Below, in pieces: positions 55,374-64,000 of a stretch of 64,000 nucleotides of DNA. The stretch's first letter is position 1, and every line of letters starts with the position of its first letter. Position numbers and translations under genes: made by a program. The notes beneath the pieces are model-generated. The model was not told the origin of the DNA and ran no database searches. It saw only the letters and a list, made by a program, of their open reading frames with translations. This DNA comes from an uncultured Acetatifactor sp. (GTDB lineage: Bacteria > Bacillota > Clostridia > Lachnospirales > Lachnospiraceae), in contig CATKYJ010000016.1 of the NCBI GenBank assembly GCA_949840885.1, positions 29,575 to 93,574 of the forward strand. The letters run 5' to 3'.

Positions 55374-58300
55374 ATGAGACATAAAAAACGAACATACAGG
55401 AGAGGACTGGCTTTGCTCCTTGCCATAGCTATGTGCATCAGCATACCGCAGCTTCCGGCAGCGGCAGCGGAGGCACCCGGCCATGAGCATAATGAGGAGG
55501 GCTGGTCGTGCACCTATGTGGAGGATGAGACGCTTGCATGCGAAAATGCCGAGCACAGCCATACGGAAGAATGCTATGGGGAAGAGGGCAGGACGCTTGC
55601 ATGCGAAAATGCCGGGCACGCACATGAGGCAGAGTGCTATGACAAAGAGGGCGTACTTGCCTGCGGCACCGAAGATCACATCCATGGGAACGGCTGTTAT
55701 GAACAGACTGCGGCGAGCCTTATATGCGGACTTGACGAACACGGCCACACCCGGGAATGCCGTCAGGATGCGGGCCGCTGGGAATGTGTGCAGAATACCG
55801 TTCCTGAGGAAGAGGAAAGCGCCGGCGGGGAAGCAGAAGCGCCTACTGTCGAGGACGTGACGGAAAGCGAGGACGTGACAGAAAGCGAGGACGTGACAGA
55901 AAGCGTAGATAGCAGTATCCTGTCCGATGCGGAGACCCAGGCGGAACCGTCAGATGGCCAGGAGGCTGAGGCTGAGGCAACGGCAGAAGAAGACGCAACT
56001 GTGGTATATGCCGCCGTAGACGAGCTGAATGCCGCTTTTGAGGCTGTGGACGAGATTTTGGAGAGCGGCGACGTCCAGGCCGGCATTGATGCCCTGGACA
56101 ATTATATCGCCATCTACAACCGCCTGTCCCCCGAGGATCAGGAAGCCCAGGCCGAGGCGCTGGCTGCAGCGGTAGCCTATAAGGAGACTTTGCAGGGCAG
56201 CCTGGAGGGCGAGCCGGATGCGGATGTTGATACGTTGGTTTATGTGACATATAAATCAACGATCACTTTTTATCCGGGCGATGGCAGCCCTACCGGAGTA
56301 AATATGTCCGTGGGTGATCACTACCAAGGAAACTGGTATGTAAAATCTATCAGTACAAGCGAAGTTACCTTTGGATCACAGTACGGTGAGCACAATAATT
56401 CGTTTATAATTCCGGCGCCGGAAAAAATTTGGCAGGGGGTATCGAGTAACTATAATACTGTTGCCGCCTACAGTACTGCATTTAATGGTGAGAAGCATAT
56501 TGGAGCCAGTGCTCTGTTGATTTACACCGGCGGACATGCAACCTATAAAAATGTGGTGAATAGCGGTGGAAACCAAGGCAGCGGCACCACACCCTCGAAT
56601 CCGTACGCGAATGTTGTCCATGAGTATTACATGAATGGACAATTGACAGGCAGCATAACTGGGACTTTTTCTTTATCTGCAGGGGCTACTGACAGGGTAC
56701 CAGCCACAAATCTTGGCAGTAGTGTTCCGCGGCAGCCAAATTATAATGGGAATACCTATACTTATAAGAGTGTTAGTCCCAGTTCGATTAGTGTTGCTAA
56801 AGGAGCTACCGGTTACCAAGGTACATTTACCCTGCGGTATGAGCGTACGGAGACCAAGTACTACGGTCAACTGGTTTATCACTCCAATGACAATAGAAAT
56901 CTTACAAGTATGGACAGCGTCTTGGAGAGTAATGGAAACGTGTACACGGTCTGGGTCAAAGATACCAACCCGTTTGCGAGCACCGGAAAGAGGCTCCTGG
57001 GCTGGGACACCAACCCTAATGCAGCCACTCCCGCATATAAGCTGACGAGCAGGTACTCTGTTCCTTGCAATTCTACAGACAGGAACAATCCTACTCAGAC
57101 GCACTTATATGCAATCTGGGAAAACGACAAGGTTACCCTGACCTATCATGCCAATGGCGGCACTAACGCACCTGCTGCTGTGACCAAAGACAAGGGAAGC
57201 AGTGTCGAGATTGCGAGCAAAGGAAACATGAGCCGGCCCGGTTACGACTTTTTGGGCTGGAACACCAACGAGGGTGCGACCGACGCGGATTTTGTGCCAG
57301 GAGATGGAATAACCCTGAACGCCGATACCACACTGTATGCTGTGTGGACACCTGTACCCGTGGCAACCGAAAGGCTGACCGTAAAAAAGGTCTTTCAAAA
57401 TCTGGACGAGATTCCTGATGATTTCTCAATCATTTGGACGGAGACTCATGGAGAGACCGGGGATGTTGTTACCAAAACACTGACCAAGAGCAATGCCGCA
57501 ATTGACGGCAATACCTTAACCTGGCAAGTTCCGCATTTCTTTATAGCGGAAAGTGGAGGTATTAAGCACGATGTGACAGTGACCGAGAAATGCGATGTGG
57601 ATGGGTATACCTACACAACAGCGGTGAACCCCACTGCGTGGAAAGTTAATGGGCATACGATAAGCCGGAAAATTTCCGCTAATGTAGTTAACTCTACTCT
57701 GCTCATTACCAATACCTACACCAAGGACACCCCGCCTGTGGTCACTGCACCAAAACTGACCATCACCAAGACGGCTGATAAATCTGTCGTCAAGGTGGGC
57801 GAGAACGTAGTCTACACCATCACCGTGAGCAACAACGGTAATGCCGCGGCTACCGATGTGGTGGTGACGGATGCTCTGCCCAATGGATTAAGCTGGGACA
57901 GCGATGCTGCGAACAACGGTTCTTACGACAGCGGCAGCCGCACCGTTCAATGGAAAATCGATAGGATTGATGTGGGCGGGAGCGCAACCGTGACACTCAC
58001 AGCCAGGGTTAATACGAGCGGCGAAATCAGCAATACGGCCAGTGCCAAGAGCGAGGAGACTCCCGACCCTGTGCCCAGTGTGCCCGAAGTCATCAAGGGC
58101 GTGAATATGTCCATCAAGACAGACAAGAGCCACGGCGACGTGGATGTGACCACAAAGAACGGTGTTGCCATTGTGCCCTACACCGTGACGGTGAGGAACA
58201 CAGGCGATGACCTGTACGGCCTGGACATCATCGACAAGCTGACAGACATAAAGGTGCAGGAGGGCAACAATACGCTCACCGCGGATGATAGCGTCAAGAT

Positions 58301-60776
58301 CGCCTATACGAATGTCAAGGTAAACGGTAACACCGTAAATGCCGCATTGGATGCACACAACGGCGGCATTGTCAACGCAATCGCCCGTAGTGACGACTTT
58401 AAGGCGAATAATACTGTGACCTTGACCTACGATATCGAGATTGAGAACCTGACCGACAAGCAGATTGTGGTAAGTCTGACGAACACCGCCAAAGGCGGGT
58501 CCTGGGCCAATGCCCCTGCTGTCAGCACATTCCGCATGGCACGCGCGGCGGACGACTACGATGTCACGGACTCGGCATCTACCAGCGTCAGCGTTGGCAG
58601 CGCTACCGTGGTTATCCCGCCAAAGACTGAGAAAGTGAATGTCACTGTCAAGTTCGTAGACGAGGACGGCAGCGAAGTCCCTGACTCTGGAATCACCCTG
58701 GAGGTCGATAAGGGCCAGGACTATGATGTGACCAAGGATACCGAGAGGATTCCCGCAGGTTACGAGGCCAACGGCAATCTTACCGGCGACCCTGTCAAGG
58801 GGAAAGCCGATGCCGACAAGACCATTATCGTGCCGGTGAAGAAAGCGGACACTGCACCTGAAACCACGGTGCTGACGGCCGAAAAGACAGCCGACAAGAC
58901 TTCTGTCAAGCCCGGCGAGGACATTGAATATACCATCACGGTGAAGAATGAGGGTGACAATGCAGCCAGGGGAGTGAAAGTTACCGACGTACTGGATAAG
59001 AACCTGACCTGGAAGAGCGCGGCGCTGTCCGTAAATGACGGTCAGGCGGTAGCGGTTACGCCTGCAGACAGTGTCTACACCATCGGCGAAATCCCTGGAA
59101 AGCAGGGGGAGGAACCTGGAAAGGCTGTACTGACTATCACGGCGACCGTAAATGCGGATACGAATACCGATACGGTTAAGACAATTTCAAACACTGCGTC
59201 AGTGAACTATGAGAACAAGCCGAACAAACCTGTTGATCCGGAGAACCCTGACAAGCCCACGGAGCCCATTGATGACCCTGAGAGCAATCCGGTGGTGATA
59301 CCCGTGGTGCCTGGCGAGGAGCCCGAGAATCCTGAGGAACCTGAAGAGCCCGAGGAGGCTCCCAAGGTGACATGGCTGGACGAAAACGGAGAAATTGTAA
59401 AGCAAATACCGATGCCTGAGGGCGGCGACTACAGCGCCGAGTATCCTGAGGAGAACCCGACGGAAAACGGCCACTGGGGAAATCCGGAGACGGATGAAGA
59501 CGGAAACGTGACAATCCGGTGGATAGTGGATGAGGAGCCCGAGAATCCTGAGGAACCCGAGGAGGCCCCCAAGGTGACATGGCTGGACGAAAACGGAGAA
59601 ATCGTAAAGCAAATACCGATGCCTGAGGGCGGCGACTACAGCACCGAGTATCCTGAGGAGAACCCGACGGAAAACGGCCACTGGGGAAATCCGGAGACGG
59701 ACGAAGACGAGAACGTGACAATCCGGTGGATAGTGGATGAGGAGCCCGAGAATCCTGAGGAACCTGAGGAGCCTGATGAGGAACCCGAGGAGCCCGGTGA
59801 GAATCCCGAAGAGCCTGGTGAGAATCCTGAGAATCCTGAGGAGCCTGGTGAGGAGCCCGAAGAGCCCGGTGAGGAGCCTGGGAGCCCCGAGGAACCTGAG
59901 AATCCCGAGGAGGCCCTCAAGGTGACATGGCTGGACGAAAACGGAGAAATCGTAAAAGAGATACCGATGCCTGAGGGCGGCGACTACAGCGCCGAGTATC
60001 CTGAGGGGAATCCGACGGAAAACGGCCACTGGGGAAATCCGGAGACGGACGAAGACGGAAACGTGACAATCCGGTGGACAGTGGACGAGGAGCCCACAAC
60101 TCCAATTGTGCCCGATAATCCCACCAATCCGGCAGACCCCGCGGATCCGGTAGCTCCGCCGCAGGCGGACGACACACCGACAGCGGCGGATCCCACGCCG
60201 GCCGTGCCTGTACTTCCGGTTGCGGCAGCACCGGCGACTCCCGCGGTGGTGACGCCGACTGTTACGCCGGTAGCGCCGACCGTACCTGCACAGGAGCCGG
60301 AGGAAGAAACGCAGATTCCGGACGAGGAATTGCCTCTTGCGGACGCCGCCCAGGAGTCGGAGGAAAGGGCAGACGCGGAGGAAGCCGAGATTGAAGATCT
60401 GGATGAGGAAGCAGTACCTTTGGCAGCAGGGGACAGCGGCAGGAAGTGGGCGCTTGTGAACTTCGCCCTGATGAACCTTGCGGTCTTTGAATCCCTGATG
60501 CTGCTGATCGGGTACTTCGTCAATACCAAGAAAGCCTCCGAAGAGGAGGAAGAGCAGAAGAAGCTGAAAAAGAAAGGCATCATGCGTCTGATCAGCCTAC
60601 CTGTAGCAGTCATTTCCGTCATAGCTTTCTGTTTGACGGAGGACATCACCCTCCCGACAGGGTTTGTGGACCGCTGGACCCTGCTGATGGCAGTCATCGC
60701 CATTGTGCAGACAGTTGTAGTGGCATTTTCCCGGAAAAAGGGAGAGGAAGAGAATAAAGAAAGGGCAGCCTTGTAA
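55374..60776 (+). CDS. Very large repetitive cell-surface protein (signal peptide, Cys/His repeats, InlB-type, DUF11-type and MucBP-like repeats, Pro/Glu-rich repeats, C-terminal TM anchor)
   Basis: MRHKKRTYRRGLALLLAIAMCISIPQLPAAAAEA signal; ATG 55374 with AAAGGAA SD; track start at 55077 lies inside the riboswitch region. Confidence 0.85.
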   Translation: MRHKKRTYRRGLALLLAIAMCISIPQLPAAAAEAPGHEHNEEGWSCTYVEDETLACENAEHSHTEECYGEEGRTLACENAGHAHEAECYDKEGVLACGTEDHIHGNGCYEQTAASLICGLDEHGHTRECRQDAGRWECVQNTVPEEEESAGGEAEAPTVEDVTESEDVTESEDVTESVDSSILSDAETQAEPSDGQEAEAEATAEEDATVVYAAVDELNAAFEAVDEILESGDVQAGIDALDNYIAIYNRLSPEDQEAQAEALAAAVAYKETLQGSLEGEPDADVDTLVYVTYKSTITFYPGDGSPTGVNMSVGDHYQGNWYVKSISTSEVTFGSQYGEHNNSFIIPAPEKIWQGVSSNYNTVAAYSTAFNGEKHIGASALLIYTGGHATYKNVVNSGGNQGSGTTPSNPYANVVHEYYMNGQLTGSITGTFSLSAGATDRVPATNLGSSVPRQPNYNGNTYTYKSVSPSSISVAKGATGYQGTFTLRYERTETKYYGQLVYHSNDNRNLTSMDSVLESNGNVYTVWVKDTNPFASTGKRLLGWDTNPNAATPAYKLTSRYSVPCNSTDRNNPTQTHLYAIWENDKVTLTYHANGGTNAPAAVTKDKGSSVEIASKGNMSRPGYDFLGWNTNEGATDADFVPGDGITLNADTTLYAVWTPVPVATERLTVKKVFQNLDEIPDDFSIIWTETHGETGDVVTKTLTKSNAAIDGNTLTWQVPHFFIAESGGIKHDVTVTEKCDVDGYTYTTAVNPTAWKVNGHTISRKISANVVNSTLLITNTYTKDTPPVVTAPKLTITKTADKSVVKVGENVVYTITVSNNGNAAATDVVVTDALPNGLSWDSDAANNGSYDSGSRTVQWKIDRIDVGGSATVTLTARVNTSGEISNTASAKSEETPDPVPSVPEVIKGVNMSIKTDKSHGDVDVTTKNGVAIVPYTVTVRNTGDDLYGLDIIDKLTDIKVQEGNNTLTADDSVKIAYTNVKVNGNTVNAALDAHNGGIVNAIARSDDFKANNTVTLTYDIEIENLTDKQIVVSLTNTAKGGSWANAPAVSTFRMARAADDYDVTDSASTSVSVGSATVVIPPKTEKVNVTVKFVDEDGSEVPDSGITLEVDKGQDYDVTKDTERIPAGYEANGNLTGDPVKGKADADKTIIVPVKKADTAPETTVLTAEKTADKTSVKPGEDIEYTITVKNEGDNAARGVKVTDVLDKNLTWKSAALSVNDGQAVAVTPADSVYTIGEIPGKQGEEPGKAVLTITATVNADTNTDTVKTISNTASVNYENKPNKPVDPENPDKPTEPIDDPESNPVVIPVVPGEEPENPEEPEEPEEAPKVTWLDENGEIVKQIPMPEGGDYSAEYPEENPTENGHWGNPETDEDGNVTIRWIVDEEPENPEEPEEAPKVTWLDENGEIVKQIPMPEGGDYSTEYPEENPTENGHWGNPETDEDENVTIRWIVDEEPENPEEPEEPDEEPEEPGENPEEPGENPENPEEPGEEPEEPGEEPGSPEEPENPEEALKVTWLDENGEIVKEIPMPEGGDYSAEYPEGNPTENGHWGNPETDEDGNVTIRWTVDEEPTTPIVPDNPTNPADPADPVAPPQADDTPTAADPTPAVPVLPVAAAPATPAVVTPTVTPVAPTVPAQEPEEETQIPDEELPLADAAQESEERADAEEAEIEDLDEEAVPLAAGDSGRKWALVNFALMNLAVFESLMLLIGYFVNTKKASEEEEEQKKLKKKGIMRLISLPVAVISVIAFCLTEDITLPTGFVDRWTLLMAVIAIVQTVVVAFSRKKGEEENKERAAL

Positions 60777-60853
60777 AGGCATGCCTGGAATGGACAGGCC
60801 GCGGTAACATGCGGCTCGTCCTGTAAAGACCATGGACGGAAAGGAGGAGAGAG

Positions 60854-61339
60854 ATGGAAACCAGGAAAAATGACAGCGGCACTGGTTCGGAGAGCATCCG
60901 GCGAAAAGACTGGCTCGGTAAGCGCTTCGGCAATCTCACCGTAGTTTCCTACGATGGCCGGGACGGCGGGAAGCATTACTGGCGCTGCCTCTGCGACTGC
61001 GGGAAAGAAACCAGGTCATGCCAGTCCAACCTGCAGAGCGGACATACCAGAAGCTGCGGCTGCAGGGTAGACCCGGTAAACACCAGGCACTTTGTGGAGG
61101 GCACCTGCCTGGAGAGCATCAAAAGTAAGAAAGTGTTCGCCAACAATACCAGCGGGGTGCGGGGAGTCTATCGGAATAAGAGAACCGGCCGCTGGTCCGC
61201 CCAGATCACGTTCCAGGGCAGGACCCGGTATCTGGGCAGCTTCGAGGAATTGGAGGATGCTGTCCGGGCCAGAGCCAAAGGCGAGAAGATCTTCCAGGAA
61301 TTCCTGGAGATACATGATGTTCCCGGAAAGCAAAAGTAG
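60854..61339 (+). CDS. AP2-domain DNA-binding protein
   Basis: LGKRFGNLTVVSYDGRDGGKHYWRCLCDCGKETRSCQSNLQSGHTRSCGC then NNTSGVRGVYRNKRTGRWSAQITFQGRTRYLGSFEELEDAVRARAKGE. Confidence 0.88.
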   Translation: METRKNDSGTGSESIRRKDWLGKRFGNLTVVSYDGRDGGKHYWRCLCDCGKETRSCQSNLQSGHTRSCGCRVDPVNTRHFVEGTCLESIKSKKVFANNTSGVRGVYRNKRTGRWSAQITFQGRTRYLGSFEELEDAVRARAKGEKIFQEFLEIHDVPGKQK

Positions 61340-61376
61340 GGAGCCGAAAGATATAAGGGCATCTTGGTTACAAGTT

Positions 61377-61407
61377 ACGGTATGGTCTTTAGGACTATGC
61401 CGTTTTT
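61377..61407 (+). terminator. Rho-independent terminator after the AP2 gene
   Basis: ACGGTATGGTC TTTA GGACTATGCCGT TTTTC (two G.T pairs). Confidence 0.7.
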
Positions 61408-61516
61408 CTTTGGCGAAATGCCTCTGTTTCAAGCGTTTTCGGAATCCCGAGACAGCCGTGACACAGCATCGGTATAAATGATATTTGCGGCCTTGTTTAT
61501 TTCGGGAAAGCGAAAT

Positions 61517-61574
61517 ATAATAGAATTTGGATAATAGAATTTTGATAATAGAATCCTCCCTTGGATTCTATTAT
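61517..61574. promoter_or_regulatory. 14-bp tandem repeats plus inverted copy upstream of a two-component system
   Basis: ATAATAGAAT at 61517, 61531, 61545; ATAATAGAATCC tccctt GGATTCTATTAT hairpin. Confidence 0.65.
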
Positions 61575-61600
61575 AGAATTATGTTGGTCACAGGGAGAAA

Positions 61601-62269
61601 TTGTTTATGAAGAGAATGCTGATCGTTGAGGACGACGATGCCATCCGCACAGGTCTGTGCCGCTCTCTCTCTTCGGATACGCTGGATACGGTTGGTGTGG
61701 GAAATCTCGTATCTGCCAGGCAGCGCCTGGATGGAGAGCGGTATGATCTGCTGCTGCTCGACTGCAATCTGCCGGACGGGAACGGTATTGATTTTTGCCG
61801 GGAACTCGTGAAGAGAATACCCATACCTGTGATCTTTCTTACAGTGTGCGATTCAGAGATTGACGAGGTGGCGGCGTTTCGTGCCGGAGCCAGCGATTAT
61901 GTGAAAAAGCCGTTTTCTTTGATGGTACTCAGGGAGCGTATCGCCGCTTTGCTGGAACGCGCGGGGAAGCGAAGCGATCTGTATGTTGACAGGCGCTATC
62001 GGTTTGACTTCGCGTCGCTGGATTTCTTTGCAGACGGTACCAGGGTGTATCTGGGCTCTACGGAATGTAAACTGCTGGCGGTACTTGTGAGAAACTCGGG
62101 CAAGGTGCTCTCGCGTGGGGCCCTGACAGACGCCCTTTGGGAGGGCGGAGAGGAACTGAATGAAAACGCGCTGTCGGTTGCAGTCAGCCGTCTGCGCGGA
62201 CGGTTGGGTGAGAAAAGCATAAGTACCATTTACGGGCTCGGATATATGTGGGTAGGTGACAGGGAATGA
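61601..62269 (+). CDS. OmpR/PhoB-family response regulator
   Basis: RMLIVEDDDAIRTGL...LLLLDCNLPDGNGIDFCREL...VKKPFSLMVLRERI; winged-helix C-terminus ALSVAVSRLRGRLGEKSISTIYGLGYMWV. Confidence 0.93.
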   Translation: MFMKRMLIVEDDDAIRTGLCRSLSSDTLDTVGVGNLVSARQRLDGERYDLLLLDCNLPDGNGIDFCRELVKRIPIPVIFLTVCDSEIDEVAAFRAGASDYVKKPFSLMVLRERIAALLERAGKRSDLYVDRRYRFDFASLDFFADGTRVYLGSTECKLLAVLVRNSGKVLSRGALTDALWEGGEELNENALSVAVSRLRGRLGEKSISTIYGLGYMWVGDRE

Positions 62270-63219
62270 CTTTGATGTTTGCTGTGATTTTTTTCTTTCT
62301 GACAGCGGCTTTCTGTCTTGTGAACAGCCTTTATGTAGGCAGTATCTGGACGACTGTCTGCTATGCGGCGTTTACAGGTATTCTCGCCGTCTGCTTTGTG
62401 CTGTATGAGAAAAGGCAAAGACAGAGACTGTTAAACGATGTGCAGAGGGCACTTGAGGACAGAGATCATTTTGCAGTTGAGGAGAGCGAAATCGCACCGA
62501 TTGTCCGGCAGCTTAGGCTGAAGCGGAGCGAGGAGGAAACCCGGGACAGACGCGTCACGGAAAGTTATCGCAATCTTGCTGCACTGGTTTCGGATATCGC
62601 ACACCAATGTAAGACACCGTTGACGGCTGCTGCCATGTATGCCGAAATGCTGCCGACGTCTGCGGAAGCTGAGGCCATCGGCGAACAGACCGGGAAACTG
62701 CAGTTTCTTCTCGACGCATTGGTGAAGCTCTCCCGCTGTGAGGGAGGACTGATTGAGGAGAATGTGCATCCGACTGTCGAATCGGTAGAGACGTTAACCG
62801 CACAGGCGCTGTCAGCCGTGGTACCTGCAGCGGAGAAGAAAGGCATTGTGTTTTCCGTGGAAATCCCCCGGGGGCTGACTGCCTTATTTGATCTGCGCTG
62901 GACGGCTGAGGCGGTGGGAACCATTCTCGACAACGGTGTAAAATACGCGCCGGAAAACTCGAAAATCACGGTTGCGGCGTACCGATATGAGACATATGTC
63001 CGGCTGGATATCCTTGACGAAGGCCCGGGCATCCCGGAGGAAGAACGATCGGAAATCTGGAAACGCTTTTACCGCGGAAAGACAAATCGGAATGCTCCTG
63101 GCGTGGGAATCGGTCTCACACTCTGCCGCATGATCGTGCAGGCGCAGGGAGGACGGGTACTCTGCCGGAACCGCCAGGGCGCAGGGTGCGGATTCAGCAT
63201 TTTCCTGCCGGCGGAGTAA
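62266..63219 (+). CDS. Sensor histidine kinase
   Basis: LAALVSDIAHQCKTPLTAAAMYAEML...VGTILDNGVKYAPENSKITV...LDEGPGIPEEERSEIWKRFYRGKTNRNAPGVGIGLTLCRMIV. Confidence 0.93.
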   Translation: MTLMFAVIFFFLTAAFCLVNSLYVGSIWTTVCYAAFTGILAVCFVLYEKRQRQRLLNDVQRALEDRDHFAVEESEIAPIVRQLRLKRSEEETRDRRVTESYRNLAALVSDIAHQCKTPLTAAAMYAEMLPTSAEAEAIGEQTGKLQFLLDALVKLSRCEGGLIEENVHPTVESVETLTAQALSAVVPAAEKKGIVFSVEIPRGLTALFDLRWTAEAVGTILDNGVKYAPENSKITVAAYRYETYVRLDILDEGPGIPEEERSEIWKRFYRGKTNRNAPGVGIGLTLCRMIVQAQGGRVLCRNRQGAGCGFSIFLPAE

Positions 63220-63378
63220 GGAAATGCTGAAAATATATTTCAAAACTGAAAGATTTCGTTACGGCTCAGAAAGATTCGTTTGATATCATGATATTTGTTA
63301 AATCCTTACTGGCTGTAAGGATTGCTGACAAAATATGTTTTAGCAGTATGTTGTAGTAGTATAGAAGGAGTACAAATC

Positions 63379-63939
<561 letters not shown>

Positions 63940-64000
63940 TGTCGTTGAGATAAATCTTGTTGATTATGGAAGCCCAGAAAGCACGTTTTTCTTGCGGGGT

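Noticed and set aside
59199-60029. 276-aa minus-strand repetitive ORF (LLGILRFLG...)
   Set aside because: Complement of the Pro/Glu-rich repeats of the surface protein.

Overview
The window looks like the chromosome of a low-to-mid GC Firmicute, most like Lachnospiraceae judged from protein style. Families were assigned by reading the translations; no database search was run. From left to right: (1) 1-9388 is an expanded accessory-Sec (SRRP) glycosylation locus with three GtfA-like and four GtfB-like reading frames, one a Gtf3-GtfB fusion, plus a 55-aa two-TM ORF absent from the supplied track. (2) 9622-13498 is rhaB-rhaA-rhaD. (3) 13.7-22.4 kb is mixed accessory material: PHP, Uma2, AAC(3), ICMT, GNAT, a RelE/antitoxin pair, IS256 and IS110 remnants, and tRNA-Val(GAC). 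(4) 22854-28903 is a LytTR/GHKL two-component system with a paired ABC exporter. (5) 29.1-50.9 kb is a glycyl-radical 1,2-propanediol bacterial microcompartment (BMC) locus. It is split by unrelated genes and pseudogenes, and has consensus promoters, a triple 37-bp hairpin-repeat leader and heavily structured spacers between shell genes. (6) 51.1-61.4 kb holds an Rpn-like nuclease, two tyrosine recombinases (one degenerate), three tandem c-di-GMP-I (GEMM-I) riboswitch-like aptamers, a very large surface protein and an AP2-domain protein; a decayed AP2 tail lies at the opposite end. (7) 61.6-64 kb is an OmpR-type two-component system and an ABC ATPase gene that ends abruptly where a probable large serine recombinase element is inserted. 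The strongest candidate for a new system is block 6, a c-di-GMP-controlled adhesin/recombinase cassette. Next are the structured BMC leader and spacers and the Gtf3-GtfB fusion.
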